The translations under genes were made by a program, and so were the position numbers. A stretch of DNA of 47,217 nucleotides from an uncultured beta proteobacterium. Lineage in GTDB: Bacteria > Pseudomonadota > Gammaproteobacteria > Burkholderiales > Burkholderiaceae. The DNA lies in assembly GCA_903935355.1 (NCBI GenBank), contig CAIZRK010000001.1, positions 1 through 47,217 of the forward strand, written 5' to 3'. Position 1 is the first letter of the stretch; each line of letters opens with the position of its first letter. Of the stretch, positions 36,926-46,061 are shown in pieces. Below the pieces are notes generated by a model. It saw only the letters and a list, made by a program, of their open reading frames with translations. It did not search any database and had not been told where the DNA came from.

Positions 36926-37707
36926 CGGCTGACTTCAAGTTTAGGTGGCGTTGGCTTTGTATGAAAGGGTACACCTTTTAGCCAAAGTTTCAATGCTTGC
37001 CAGTGAATGCGAGCAATAACACCAAGACTCATTAGGGGGTAACGTAAGAAGGCTAAATGGAGTATTTTTTTAGTCAGGGGCTCACTAAGGCCGCTAATAC
37101 TAGTATTGATCAATGGCAAGCCGGCCTCATGCAGTTCAATGCGACAAACGGTATTTCTACTGGATTTACTGTCTTGGGGAAAGAGAAACCGAAAATGGTA
37201 TTCACCGCTCACATCACAAAATGGAGAGACATGAAATACTTTTTTACTTTTGAGGGTTTCACCAGAGCGCAACACTTCGCCAGAATCTTTATGAAGTAAA
37301 TAGCAATGATGCTCTCCAAAAGTATTATTCACTTCAGCCAATACTGCTTGCACTTGGCCATTTTTTCTTGTACAGATCCAAAAACTCACTGGGTTAAATA
37401 CATAGCCAAGCACTCTGGGAAAGGTTTGTAGCCAAATTTCTCCATCGATATTATCAATACAATTTTCTAGCAAAATTTGTTCAATCCACTTCAAGCTATC
37501 TGCATCACCAATTCCATGATCCTTATCAAAAAAAGAAAATAAGCTGAACTGGTTGTCGCCAAGACCATTGTTTTTAAGTAATCCTGGATTAGCTTTTCTA
37601 GAGCGCATTGGAATGGATAGCGTAAAGACCCCATACCCAAAAGCATTTTTGGCTGGGCGAAAGCGGTGATGTTGCACTACCCCAAAGTTGATCTTCGCTT
37701 GATTCAT
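36922..37707 (-). CDS. DUF1365 domain-containing protein
   Basis: Protein of 261 residues matching DUF1365: the start NFGVVQHHRFRPAKNAFGYG, then FPRVLGYVFNPVSFWICTRKNG near 100 and AEVNNTFGEHHCYLL. The family has no settled biochemical role, but its genes repeatedly sit beside Cfa-like methyltransferases and FAD oxidoreductases. The protein may bind or present a lipid. It overlaps the FAD oxidoreductase gene and the methyltransferase gene by four bases each, which implies fixed stoichiometry. Confidence 0.88.
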   Translation of the reverse strand: MNQAKINFGVVQHHRFRPAKNAFGYGVFTLSIPMRSRKANPGLLKNNGLGDNQFSLFSFFDKDHGIGDADSLKWIEQILLENCIDNIDGEIWLQTFPRVLGYVFNPVSFWICTRKNGQVQAVLAEVNNTFGEHHCYLLHKDSGEVLRSGETLKSKKVFHVSPFCDVSGEYHFRFLFPQDSKSSRNTVCRIELHEAGLPLINTSISGLSEPLTKKILHLAFLRYPLMSLGVIARIHWQALKLWLKGVPFHTKPTPPKLEVSR

Positions 37708-39095
37708 TTATTCGATAGCTGAATAGAATTAGATTTGATGGGAGGCCGAATACTTTCTAAAAGGTCTTTGGCAACCAATTCACCTGAGCGTAAGCCATCT
37801 TCATGAAAACCAAAACCAGTCCAAGCTCCGCAATACCAAATTGAGGAACTCCCCTGAATCAGCGGTAATTCTTTTTGAGCTTGAATGGCGCGCATATCAA
37901 ATACGGGATGGGAATAATATATCTCCTGCTGAACTAGCGTGGGGTCTGGATCACTTGAGGGATTAAGACTCACAATAATGGGTATCTGCTTTAACTCTGC
38001 CGGTAAAGGCTGTAAGCGATTAATCAGGTAATTGACGCTGACATGTTGTTTGGCAGAAGGAGTGGATCCTGATTTGGCGGTGTAATTCCAGGCAGCCCAA
38101 CATTGCTTTGTTTCAGGTAAAAAACGTCTATCGGTATGTAAAATGGCTCGATTTTTTTGATACGGAATCGATGCCAGAATATTTTGAGCATCCTGACCAA
38201 TGCCATGCACTAAATTGAGGGATTCATTGCTATGACATGCCATTACTACCTCATCAAACCAGTCAGAACCGGTTGCTGTAAGTACTTCTACTGGAGAAAT
38301 TTTATCTGCACTAGCGTTCACTCTAACAATGGCATCGCGCACTATTTTTACTTGTGAGCCCTCTAAGGCGGCGACAAGACGTTTTACATATTCACGCGAT
38401 CCACCGGTCACAGTAAGCCATTGGGGGCGGTTCTGAATTTGTAATAAACCATGGTTATGACAGAATCGAATCATAGTTTGAATGGGGAACTCCAACATTT
38501 GCTCAACTGAGCAAGACCAAATAGCACCGATCATGGGTAGAAAGTAATTTTCTCGAAAGCTTTTACTAAAACGATGGCGATTGAGAAAGTCGGCAATGCA
38601 TTCATCAGGCTGGGAATATTCACGCCCAGCATCTATTTGTTCTTCTGCTAGTGCGGTGGCAAGTCGATTAAAGCGCAAGATGTCATAGGCCATCCTCCAA
38701 AAGGAGGGCGATAGAAGATTAGATCTTTGACCAAAGAATGAGTTGAGATCGTTCCCGGCCCACTCAATTTTTTGATGGCGCTTCCTATTTTCACTGGCAT
38801 CAATAGAAACTGAGAAAGACATTTCTGAAGGGGAGAGAGGTACCTGCAACTCTTCAAAAAGGCGTACTAGGCGAGGGTAAGTTTTTCGATTAAATACTAA
38901 AAAACCGGTATCTACCCCATAAGTGATGAAGCCTTGCTTAGTCTCTAGCCTGAAATCAACGGTATTACTATGGCCACCAATATGACTTCCAGCTTCAAAC
39001 ACCGTAATGTCTAGATTGGGATGTTGCCTCAGGGCATATGCACAGCCTAGGCCAGAAATTCCTGCACCAATAATGGCAACCTTTTTCTTGCTCAT
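37704..39095 (-). CDS. FAD-dependent oxidoreductase (amine-oxidase/desaturase-like)
   Basis: Flavoprotein of 463 residues. The FAD dinucleotide loop IIGAGISGLGCAYAL (8-22) and the following FEAGSHIGGHSNTV are typical of the amine oxidase/phytoene desaturase-like fold. VDTGFLVFNRKTYPRLVRLF near 60 is characteristic of the members found beside DUF1365 and Cfa-like genes. The C-terminal WYCGAWTGFGFHEDGLRSG contacts FAD. No signal peptide. It may introduce or oxidise double bonds in the chain methylated by its neighbour (inference). Its ATG shares one base with the stop of the peroxidase gene. Confidence 0.88.
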   Translation of the reverse strand: MSKKKVAIIGAGISGLGCAYALRQHPNLDITVFEAGSHIGGHSNTVDFRLETKQGFITYGVDTGFLVFNRKTYPRLVRLFEELQVPLSPSEMSFSVSIDASENRKRHQKIEWAGNDLNSFFGQRSNLLSPSFWRMAYDILRFNRLATALAEEQIDAGREYSQPDECIADFLNRHRFSKSFRENYFLPMIGAIWSCSVEQMLEFPIQTMIRFCHNHGLLQIQNRPQWLTVTGGSREYVKRLVAALEGSQVKIVRDAIVRVNASADKISPVEVLTATGSDWFDEVVMACHSNESLNLVHGIGQDAQNILASIPYQKNRAILHTDRRFLPETKQCWAAWNYTAKSGSTPSAKQHVSVNYLINRLQPLPAELKQIPIIVSLNPSSDPDPTLVQQEIYYSHPVFDMRAIQAQKELPLIQGSSSIWYCGAWTGFGFHEDGLRSGELVAKDLLESIRPPIKSNSIQLSNK

Positions 39096-39673
39096 TAAAT
39101 CTTTTCTCCTAAGAGCTTGTCGATCTGTGAAGTAAGACTACTGCTATTAGGCTTAGTCATACTGCCAAAGGAGTCCACTACATTGCCATTACGATCGATC
39201 AGATACTTATAGAAGTTCCACTTTGGAGTGGTGCCAGTCTTGGCAATCAGCATCTTAAATAAGGGGTTTGGATTATTTCCGCTAACAACGCTTTTGGCAA
39301 ACATCGGGAACTTCACGTCGTAGGTATTTTTACAAAAGTCAGCGATTTCTTTATTCGATCCAGGCTCTTGTTGCCCAAAATCATTAGATGGAAACCCCAA
39401 AACAACCAATCCCTGATCATTATATTTAGCGTACAGCTTCTCTAAGCTCTCGTACTGACTGGTAAAGCCACAAAAACTGGCAGTATTGACCACCAGAATG
39501 ACTTTACCTTGGTATTGACAGAGATTTTGTGGAGCCTCATCTTGTAGGCGAGGGAAGGTGTGCGAGAGGAGGGGGCTACAGACGCTTGGGCTTGGTCCAG
39601 CAGCTAGGGTGGCTTGAATGGCTGGTATTACCAGGATGATAGCTAATAGCCACTTGGCCAAAATACGAAACAT
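39095..39673 (-). CDS. Exported glutathione peroxidase family protein
   Basis: Thiol peroxidase of 192 residues with a signal peptide (hydrophobic 8-25, likely cleavage after LAA), so probably periplasmic. The catalytic set is visible: peroxidatic Cys68 in NTASFCGFT (codon TGT, not selenocysteine), Gln101/102 in FPSNDFGQQEPG, and Trp152-Asn153 in KWNFYKYL. Such Cys-type enzymes reduce lipid hydroperoxides and often use thioredoxin rather than glutathione. It is the first gene of the five-gene lipid operon, which suits protection against lipid peroxidation. It is divergent from rfaE2 with 92 bases between starts. Confidence 0.9.
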   Translation of the reverse strand: MFRILAKWLLAIILVIPAIQATLAAGPSPSVCSPLLSHTFPRLQDEAPQNLCQYQGKVILVVNTASFCGFTSQYESLEKLYAKYNDQGLVVLGFPSNDFGQQEPGSNKEIADFCKNTYDVKFPMFAKSVVSGNNPNPLFKMLIAKTGTTPKWNFYKYLIDRNGNVVDSFGSMTKPNSSSLTSQIDKLLGEKI

Positions 39674-39765
39674 AACGCACCTTTTAATAAGGGTTTGGGA
39701 TGATTAAGTCTAAGACATTCTGACGTTTCTCGTTGAGCACCCTGCAATGCCATTAATATTGAGTC

Positions 39766-40254
39766 ATGACCACTTTGCCATTACCCTCATTTGAAGCCAA
39801 GATTTGTATCGCAAATGACTTGGCGGCTCGGATTGCGAATTTACCAAGACCTTTAGTCTTTACCAATGGCGTCTTTGATATTCTCCACCGCGGCCATGCC
39901 AGTTATCTCGCCCAGGCTAAAGAGCTCGGCGCCAGTTTAGTGCTTGGAGTTAATTCCGACGCATCTGTGAAGATGCTGGGAAAAGGCGATGATCGACCTA
40001 TCAATACACAGGCAGATCGTCAGGCTTTATTAGCAGCATTGGCTAGCGTAGATTTGGTAGTGTTGTTTACTGAGCAGACCCCCGTCAATCTCATTACACA
40101 AATCCGACCCGATATATATGTCAAGGGCGGTGATTATGAAATTGATACCTTGGAAGAAGCCAATTTAGTCAAATCCTGGGGCGGTAAGGCGATTGCTATC
40201 CCTTTTTTATATGAGCGATCAACAACAACTTTGCTGGGTAAGATTCGCGCTTAA
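39766..40254 (+). CDS. rfaE2: D-glycero-beta-D-manno-heptose 1-phosphate adenylyltransferase
   Basis: Activates heptose-1-phosphate to ADP-heptose for the LPS inner core. The 162 residues correspond to the C-terminal half of E. coli HldE. The cytidylyltransferase-type motif is NGVFDILHRGH (34-44, with HRGH at 41-44), followed by LVLGVNSDASVK and YVKGGDYE. The kinase half is not present here and must be encoded elsewhere, as is usual when the genes are split. The convergent coaX gene shares its last four bases. Confidence 0.94.
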   Translation: MTTLPLPSFEAKICIANDLAARIANLPRPLVFTNGVFDILHRGHASYLAQAKELGASLVLGVNSDASVKMLGKGDDRPINTQADRQALLAALASVDLVVLFTEQTPVNLITQIRPDIYVKGGDYEIDTLEEANLVKSWGGKAIAIPFLYERSTTTLLGKIRA

Positions 40255-41069
40255 ATTGTTTGCGCTAACCAAGCCCATAGCCCACGTAAAACTAGACCCT
40301 CAATGGGTTCCACGGGCAACAGCGGTTCCTTTGTAAGTTTTTGAAGTTCTGCAGACAAAGTCTTCGCATTACCGCCGTCAAGCCAAATGCGTTCAATAGG
40401 GTACCCCATTTCTTTTGCTAATTGTGTGGCTCGCAAAATTGCACCGATCTGGGCTGCGTCACATCCTCCAATAATCGCATCATTAGTGTTGATGCCAAAG
40501 CTGGGCTGGCCTATAGTGTCTGTACGAACTGCCAAGGGTAGCTGCGCCGTATTATTTTGCAAGCTTTCTTGCATCAAGCCTAGGCCCGGTAAAATCCAAC
40601 CTCCGTAATGCAGACCATTGCTGCCGAGCATGTCAATCGTGCTAGCTGTTCCGGCATTAACAATCAAGGTATTGGCGGCGGATAGCGCTCTAGCACCAAG
40701 GATAGCAGCCCAGCGATCCGCACCTAGTTTATTAGGCTCTTGATAGAGCGTGCGCACACCTTGGAATGGGCTACTTCCATCTAATTGATTCCAAGATATA
40801 TCGTTCCACTGAGGAAAAAGCATCTTAAGGTTTTCAATTGCAGTCTCCCCGGCAACACAACAAAAGGCAATTGCATCAGGTTTGGGTAAGGTTTTTGTAA
40901 TGTAATCCGAGAGCTCAGCACGAAGCTCGGTAGATTGCAGTGATTTACTGCTAATGGATCCTGAATAAGCCCATAGCTTTTTATTGCGATCAGATGGATT
41001 TTGGTTTGCGTTAACAACGGCCCACTTAAGACGAGTGTTGCCCACATCAAATAATAAATAAAGACTCAT
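40251..41069 (-). CDS. coaX: Type III pantothenate kinase
   Basis: Phosphorylates pantothenate in coenzyme A synthesis. The 272 residues show the ASKHA-type phosphate loop FDVGNTRLKWAV (about 7-18), LGADRWAAILGA near 118, NAGTASTIDML near 139, and GGWILPGLGLMQESL. Type III enzymes resist CoA feedback and need a monovalent cation (family knowledge). Its ATG overlaps the stop of birA by four bases, a pairing common in betaproteobacteria. It is convergent with rfaE2 with a four-base overlap of the stop codons. Confidence 0.93.
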   Translation of the reverse strand: MSLYLLFDVGNTRLKWAVVNANQNPSDRNKKLWAYSGSISSKSLQSTELRAELSDYITKTLPKPDAIAFCCVAGETAIENLKMLFPQWNDISWNQLDGSSPFQGVRTLYQEPNKLGADRWAAILGARALSAANTLIVNAGTASTIDMLGSNGLHYGGWILPGLGLMQESLQNNTAQLPLAVRTDTIGQPSFGINTNDAIIGGCDAAQIGAILRATQLAKEMGYPIERIWLDGGNAKTLSAELQKLTKEPLLPVEPIEGLVLRGLWAWLAQTI

Positions 41070-41866
41070 GGTTGCACTCGCAAAGAAACGTCACCAGCAT
41101 GTACTGTAATGTTTTGCCCATCTTGCTTGATAAGCAATGCCCCACTTTGGTCTACGCCCACTAAAGAGCCAAAAATAGGTTCTTCCCCGGCTCCAGAGAC
41201 ACAGACAGATTGCCCCTGAAAGGCATCCCACCTTTCCCATGCATGCTGGAAGTGCACAAATCCGCTGTGCTCAAATTCTGATAGGTGCTTTTCAAAAGAC
41301 TCAATCAGTTTTAGCCAAATATACTCAATGTCAGGCAATGCTGTCTTATCAGAAATAAGTTGATCTAATGCACTTACTTTGAGACCCATTTCACTTCCTA
41401 AGAGATCTTCAATGGCATTAGCATGACGTAGATTAATGCCTACTCCAATGATCATCCAGGTCGGCGCATTTGAATTGGCTTGGCCTCCCTCAATCAGGAT
41501 GCCTCCGAGCTTGGCATTATTGAGCAAAAGATCGTTTGGCCACTTTAGACGCAGACCTTGGGCATATAAATCTGCTTCGCTTATATTTAAGGCTGCCGCT
41601 AAACCCCGGATGACCGCTAAGCCAATAACTAGGCTCAGCCCACTCAATTGAGCGGGGCGACGATCGAAGGGGTAGGCCAATGAAAAGCACATCGTGTCTT
41701 GGGGTTTAGCTAGCCAAGATCGCCCCGCTCTGCCTTTGCCAGCTGTTTGCTTATGCGCAATTCTGGCTACTGGGTCGATTAATTCGCCGGCACGCCAACG
41801 TGCCAATAAATCATCATTTGTTGATCTTGTTTGCGCTACTCGTTCAAGGATGCAATTCCAGTTCAT
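41066..41866 (-). CDS. birA: Biotin-[acetyl-CoA carboxylase] ligase, without DNA-binding domain
   Basis: Attaches biotin to the AccB subunit via biotinyl-AMP. The 266 residues begin directly with the catalytic domain: TRSTNDDLLAR near 13, the nucleotide loop KQTAGKGRAGRSW near 40, and LKWPNDLLLNNAKLGGILIE near 107. A small C-terminal SH3-like domain follows. The N-terminal winged helix of E. coli BirA is absent, so it cannot act as the biotin operon repressor. It forms an overlapping pair with coaX and is divergent from the vanZ-like gene (37 bases between starts). Confidence 0.93.
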   Translation of the reverse strand: MNWNCILERVAQTRSTNDDLLARWRAGELIDPVARIAHKQTAGKGRAGRSWLAKPQDTMCFSLAYPFDRRPAQLSGLSLVIGLAVIRGLAAALNISEADLYAQGLRLKWPNDLLLNNAKLGGILIEGGQANSNAPTWMIIGVGINLRHANAIEDLLGSEMGLKVSALDQLISDKTALPDIEYIWLKLIESFEKHLSEFEHSGFVHFQHAWERWDAFQGQSVCVSGAGEEPIFGSLVGVDQSGALLIKQDGQNITVHAGDVSLRVQP

Positions 41867-41903
41867 TTCGCCATTGTAGAAAGGTCTGACCTAGAATTGG
41901 GGA

Positions 41904-42998
41904 ATGCATCAAGAAGATCTGCGCCCCCGCAAGTTTGTTTGGCCTCTCCAAGCCATGCCATTGGCTCGAGCCATTAGCCTAAGCTATGCACTTTTGATTG
42001 TGTATGTGAGCTTAAACCCCTTTGATTTTGACTTTCACAACGGTATTTCTGCTTGGGCTTGGCTTAATGCCCCATTACCCCGGTTTATTACTCTATTTGA
42101 TGTTTCGGTCAATATTTTGGCTTATATTCCCCTGGGATTCTTGATTGTATTTACTGCCTACCCGCGCTGGCGTAATTTTGTAGCCTTAGGTGTCGCCTTG
42201 TTATTTAGCGCAAGTCTAGCTTTGAGTGTGGAGTCTTTGCAGAGTTGGCTGCCTACGCGCATACCGAGTCAGATGGACTGGTGGGCCAATGTATTAGGTG
42301 GTTTATTGGGAGGCTTGTTAGCTATTCCTCTGGGCCCTCAATGGCTATCAGGCAGTGCCATCCGGCGTCGTTTTGATCAGTGGTTTGGGTTGAACTGGGC
42401 TGCGTGTGCATTATTTTTATTGTTTCCATGGACTCAAATCTACCCCCAGAGTTCTTGGTTGGGAACCGGAGTTTGGGGTCACGCAATCTTTGGCGCCATA
42501 GACTGGGGCACTATCGTTATCAATCACCTAGTTCAAGAAACCGTAATAACAGCTCTTTGTTGGCTTGGTACCGGTCTTTTGCTTTCTTTAGGAATGCGCC
42601 CTAAAGCCCCGCAATGGAAAATATTGAACGGATTACTCTGTTGGACGGTCCTGATCAAAATGATCTTCACCGCACTTCAATTTGGAGCGGAGTTTAGCTT
42701 TCTCTGGCTCACTGCGGGAGCCATCTGGGGAATGCTCTTGGGCAGTCTTTTATTGAGGTGGGCACTTCGATTGTCGGATAGCACTAAATTTTGGCTGTCG
42801 CTTGGTTGCTTGATTGGTGCCACTCTTGCAATTAACCTATTGCCTGATAATCCCTACTTTGTGCTCACGATGCGTCATTGGAATCAGGGGCGTTTATTAC
42901 ACTTTAATGAACTCATGCAATGGGTTTCAGTAGTATGGTTACCATTAGCTTTGTTATGGATTGTGCGCAATACCTTTGCTTTTAAATTAAAACCCTGA
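41904..42998 (+). CDS. VanZ family membrane protein
   Basis: Polytopic membrane protein of 364 residues with about nine or ten hydrophobic segments. The first half shows the VanZ pattern: SLNPFDFDFHNG, then LFDVSVNILAYIPLGFLI and the loop LPTRIPSQMDWWANVLGGLLG (about 115-135). The second half has further membrane helices beyond the basic VanZ domain. VanZ itself lowers teicoplanin susceptibility in enterococci, but the role of Gram-negative homologues is unknown and resistance should not be assumed. It is followed 10 bases later by the ferredoxin-like gene. Confidence 0.82.
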   Translation: MHQEDLRPRKFVWPLQAMPLARAISLSYALLIVYVSLNPFDFDFHNGISAWAWLNAPLPRFITLFDVSVNILAYIPLGFLIVFTAYPRWRNFVALGVALLFSASLALSVESLQSWLPTRIPSQMDWWANVLGGLLGGLLAIPLGPQWLSGSAIRRRFDQWFGLNWAACALFLLFPWTQIYPQSSWLGTGVWGHAIFGAIDWGTIVINHLVQETVITALCWLGTGLLLSLGMRPKAPQWKILNGLLCWTVLIKMIFTALQFGAEFSFLWLTAGAIWGMLLGSLLLRWALRLSDSTKFWLSLGCLIGATLAINLLPDNPYFVLTMRHWNQGRLLHFNELMQWVSVVWLPLALLWIVRNTFAFKLKP

Positions 42999-43008
42999 TT
43001 GTGAATCT

Positions 43009-43317
43009 ATGAGCTTTAAACACCATGTATTTTTTTGTCTGAATGAACGCGGTAATGGGGAAGATTGCTGCTATCAACACAATGCTTTTGCATTGTTCGA
43101 ATATGCAAAAAGTCGAGTGAAAGAACTTGGGTTAGCTGGCCCAGGCAAGATTCGTATAAACAAAGCGGGCTGTTTAGATCGCTGTGCTGATGGTCCTGTA
43201 CTAGTTATCTACCCAGAAGGAGTTTGGTATACATACGTAGATGAAGAAGATATTGAAGAAATTATTCAGTCTCATTTGATTAAAGGATGCACTGTAAGTC
43301 GCCTGCAGTTGGCATAG
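43009..43317 (+). CDS. (2Fe-2S) ferredoxin domain-containing protein (thioredoxin-like fold)
   Basis: Small protein of 102 residues. HHVFFCLNERGNGEDCCYQH near the N-terminus and RINKAGCLDRCADGPVLVIY near residue 56 give the cysteine set of thioredoxin-like 2Fe-2S ferredoxins, and EGVWYTYVDEEDIEEII is the usual C-terminal block. It likely carries electrons; the partner is unknown. It lies between the VanZ-like and hydrolase genes in the same direction, with a 23-base gap to the latter. Confidence 0.86.
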   Translation: MSFKHHVFFCLNERGNGEDCCYQHNAFALFEYAKSRVKELGLAGPGKIRINKAGCLDRCADGPVLVIYPEGVWYTYVDEEDIEEIIQSHLIKGCTVSRLQLA

Positions 43318-43340
43318 TTTTATTTTAGAGAGTTCACTTC

Positions 43341-44057
43341 ATGAATAGTCGTACAAAAATAATGAACATCGATGGTGTAGTTGGTCAGATTGAGATGTCG
43401 ATTGATTTGCCTGATGAATTAAAAAGTAATGCTGATTATGTCGTGCGAGGCTTAGCCCTTGTTGCTCATCCACATCCTTTGATGGGAGGTACGAAGGATA
43501 ATAAAGTTGCTCAAACCATGGCGCGTACATTTAATCAATTGGGTTATGTCAGTGTACGCCCCAACTTTCGTGGTGTTGGCGGCACAGCAGGCGTCCATGA
43601 TGATGGCGTAGGCGAGATGGAAGACTTGCTTCATGTGACTGACTGGATGCGCACTCCTTTTAATTGGGCACAATTTGAGGGCGCGCAAAATCAATCTTGG
43701 ATTAGCACTGCCAACACTTTACCTTTAGTGGTTTCTGGGTTTTCATTTGGTAGTTTTGTGGGATCGCATCTAGTTCAAAAACTAGCCGCATTGGGTCGCC
43801 CAGCAGAGCGTTTGGTAATGGTTGGCAGTGCGGCGGGTAAATGGGTATTAGCTCCAGTTCCGGCAGATACAATTTTGATTCATGGTGAGGTGGATGAGAC
43901 CATTCCGTTGATTGATGTGTTCGATTGGGCGCGACCACAAGAGTTGACGGTTCAGGTGGTGCCAGGCGCAGATCATTTTTTCCATCGCAGATTGCACTGC
44001 ATACGCAACATTATCATTGGCGCTTGGTCGGGGATGCCTGATCATCGTCGGCTCTAA
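43341..44057 (+). CDS. Alpha/beta hydrolase (COG2945 type)
   Basis: Cytoplasmic alpha/beta-hydrolase fold protein of 238 residues. The family blocks are LVAHPHPLMGGTKDNKVAQT (about 35-54) and RPNFRGVGGTAG, then the nucleophile elbow SGFSFGSFVG (G-F-S-F-G) near 130. The acid is likely in HGEVDETIPL and the histidine in GADHFFHRRL. No signal peptide. Substrate unknown. Probably cotranscribed with the ferredoxin-like gene upstream and the lipoate genes downstream. Confidence 0.85.
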   Translation: MNSRTKIMNIDGVVGQIEMSIDLPDELKSNADYVVRGLALVAHPHPLMGGTKDNKVAQTMARTFNQLGYVSVRPNFRGVGGTAGVHDDGVGEMEDLLHVTDWMRTPFNWAQFEGAQNQSWISTANTLPLVVSGFSFGSFVGSHLVQKLAALGRPAERLVMVGSAAGKWVLAPVPADTILIHGEVDETIPLIDVFDWARPQELTVQVVPGADHFFHRRLHCIRNIIIGAWSGMPDHRRL

Positions 44058-44109
44058 GTTAGTTAAAGCAAAAAAACGAATATCTAAAAAATGTGAAGGA
44101 AGGATTTAA

Positions 44110-44379
44110 ATGATGACTGAAGAAAAATCCCTTATTGAGTACCCATCAGAATTTCCGATTAAAGTGATGGGAAAATCTAACCCTGAATACCTGCCTGCCA
44201 TTTTGCATATTGCTCGTCAATTTGATCCTACATTTGATGAGAGCAAGGTTGAGCAAAGACCCTCTAAGGATGGAAATTATTTAGGCATTACATTGCCGAT
44301 TACTGCAACTAGTCGAGAGCAATTAGATGAGCTCTATCGCACCTTGTCTACCCATCCATTAGTTAGCGTTGTTCTCTAA
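44110..44379 (+). CDS. ybeD: DUF493 (YbeD) family protein
   Basis: Small protein of 89 residues resembling E. coli YbeD: LIEYPSEFPIKVMGKSNPEY near the start and the end QLDELYRTLSTHPLVSVVL. The fold is ACT-like (family knowledge). It sits directly before lipB, as in E. coli (ybeD-lipB), with a nine-base gap. The ribosome site AGGAAGG precedes two adjacent ATG codons at 44110 and 44113. Function remains unclear. Confidence 0.88.
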   Translation: MMTEEKSLIEYPSEFPIKVMGKSNPEYLPAILHIARQFDPTFDESKVEQRPSKDGNYLGITLPITATSREQLDELYRTLSTHPLVSVVL

Positions 44380-44388
44380 TCTGAATTA

Positions 44389-45042
44389 ATGACAATCTTA
44401 GTAAAGCATCTAGGCCTCGCTGACTACGCCTTGACTTACGAGGCGATGAAGGCGTTTACTCACAAACGCACAAGTGAGACGCCAGATGAGATTTGGGTTT
44501 TAGAGCACCCGCCTGTTTTTACTCTAGGCCTAGCGGGTGATCTAGAGAACTTGCACTCTCCTAGTAAGGATATTCCTTTAGTTCAGGTTGATCGTGGGGG
44601 TGAGATTACCTATCACGGGCCAGGGCAGATAGTAGTGTATCTATTATTGGATTTGCGAAGACTTGGCTTATTTGTGAAAGAGCTGGTGTCTCGCATAGAG
44701 CAATCGCTCATTGATACCTTGGCCAACTTCGGTATCCAAGCTGAGAGACATCCTGGTGCGCCTGGAATTTATGTCTTAGAGCAAGCAGGCATTTCAGCGG
44801 AATGGACTGGTGCTAAGGTGGCCGCGCTCGGCCTTAAGGTCTCTAAAAGCTGCTCTTATCATGGCTTGGCTCTCAATGTGGCTACTGATTTAGAGGCTTT
44901 TGCCCGAATCCACCCTTGTGGATATGAGGGATTAAAGACCGTAGATATGCAAACCCTTGGGATCAAGGACAATATGGAGAATATTAGCCAAATACTCGTA
45001 AGCCATTTGCAACAGCAATTGAAACATCATGACCACAAATAA
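44389..45042 (+). CDS. lipB: Octanoyl-[acyl-carrier-protein]:protein N-octanoyltransferase
   Basis: Transfers octanoate from ACP to the lipoyl domains of 2-oxoacid dehydrogenases and GcvH. The 217 residues show [13 protein letters not shown] near 43, the signature [19 protein letters not shown] (about 69-87), the catalytic lysine in GAKVAALG, and the catalytic cysteine in [13 protein letters not shown]. Its end overlaps the lipA start by 14 bases, so the pair is coupled: LipB makes the substrate for LipA. Confidence 0.95.
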   Translation: MTILVKHLGLADYALTYEAMKAFTHKRTSETPDEIWVLEHPPVFTLGLAGDLENLHSPSKDIPLVQVDRGGEITYHGPGQIVVYLLLDLRRLGLFVKELVSRIEQSLIDTLANFGIQAERHPGAPGIYVLEQAGISAEWTGAKVAALGLKVSKSCSYHGLALNVATDLEAFARIHPCGYEGLKTVDMQTLGIKDNMENISQILVSHLQQQLKHHDHK

Positions 45043-46051
45043 AGTAGATACAGACACTAGTGCTAGCCCCAGCATTGAGGCTCGCCAAGATATCCATTAC
45101 GATGCATCACGCAAGCAGAAGTCGAGTGAGAAGACTGCCCGTATTCCCATCAAAATTATCCCTATAGAGCAAGTACTCAAGAAGCCAGATTGGATTAGAG
45201 TTAAGGCTGCTTCAAATCATTCTCGTTTTACAGAAATCAAACAGATTTTGCGTGAGAATGAATTGGTTACTGTTTGTGAAGAAGCGAGTTGTCCCAATAT
45301 AGGTGAGTGCTTTGGTAAAGGCACCGCTACTTTTATGATCATGGGTGATAAGTGCACTCGTCGCTGCCCATTCTGTGATGTAGGGCATGGCCGCCCAGAT
45401 CCTCTAGATAAAAAAGAACCAGGTAATCTAGCGCGCACAATTGCCGCCCTAAAACTGAATTATGTAGTGATTACCAGCGTAGATCGCGATGATCTGCGTG
45501 ATGGTGGAGCCATGCACTATGTGGATTGCATTACTCAATCGCGAGCCCTTTCACCAACCACTAGGATAGAAGTCTTGGTCCCAGATTTTCGTGGGCGCCT
45601 AGAAAAAGCCCTAGACATTTTTTCTGAGCATGCCCCTATGGGATTGCCTGATGTGATGAATCACAATATGGAAACAGTGCCGCGCTTGTACAAACAGGCT
45701 CGACCTGGTGCAGACTATGCCCACTCTTTAAAACTATTGAAGGACTTTAAAGAGCGCTTTCCACATATTCCCACCAAGAGTGGCTTGATGGTAGGATTAG
45801 GCGAAACTGATGAAGAGATTTTGGAGGTCATGCGCGATATGCGTGAACACAATATTGGTATGCTGACGATTGGCCAGTATTTGGCACCATCCGGACACCA
45901 CTTACCAGTGCAGCGCTATGTTCATCCAGACGTATTTAAGCATTTTGAAGCAGAGGCTTATGCCATGGGCTTCTCGCATGCTGCGGTTGGCGCTATGGTG
46001 CGCTCTAGCTATCACGCTGATCAACAGGCGCATGGAGCTGGTGTTGTTTAG
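45029..46051 (+). CDS. lipA: Lipoyl synthase
   Basis: Radical SAM enzyme that inserts two sulfurs into protein-bound octanoate. The 340 residues show the auxiliary-cluster cysteines [12 protein letters not shown] (near 90), then the radical SAM motif CTRRCPFC (near 110), which binds the SAM-cleaving cluster. The C-terminal MVRSSYHAD contains the conserved serine of the auxiliary cluster. The first 50 residues are a variable leader longer than in E. coli. The start overlaps lipB by 14 bases. Confidence 0.96.
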   Translation: MTTNKVDTDTSASPSIEARQDIHYDASRKQKSSEKTARIPIKIIPIEQVLKKPDWIRVKAASNHSRFTEIKQILRENELVTVCEEASCPNIGECFGKGTATFMIMGDKCTRRCPFCDVGHGRPDPLDKKEPGNLARTIAALKLNYVVITSVDRDDLRDGGAMHYVDCITQSRALSPTTRIEVLVPDFRGRLEKALDIFSEHAPMGLPDVMNHNMETVPRLYKQARPGADYAHSLKLLKDFKERFPHIPTKSGLMVGLGETDEEILEVMRDMREHNIGMLTIGQYLAPSGHHLPVQRYVHPDVFKHFEAEAYAMGFSHAAVGAMVRSSYHADQQAHGAGVV

Positions 46052-46061
46052 ACGGGGTGTA

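Noticed and set aside
39095..39673. Selenocysteine in the glutathione peroxidase
   Set aside because: The catalytic position is encoded by TGT (Cys), so no in-frame TGA or selenium insertion signal is needed.
39674..39765. ECF (ChrR-partner) sigma promoter ahead of the lipid operon
   Set aside because: I looked for a TGATC-type -35 with a suitable -10 on the minus strand and found no convincing pair; the control of this operon stays open.
45870..46061. Open frame extending the lipoprotein upstream into lipA
   Set aside because: It is an out-of-frame shadow of the lipA coding sequence; the lipoprotein signal peptide starts cleanly at 46062.
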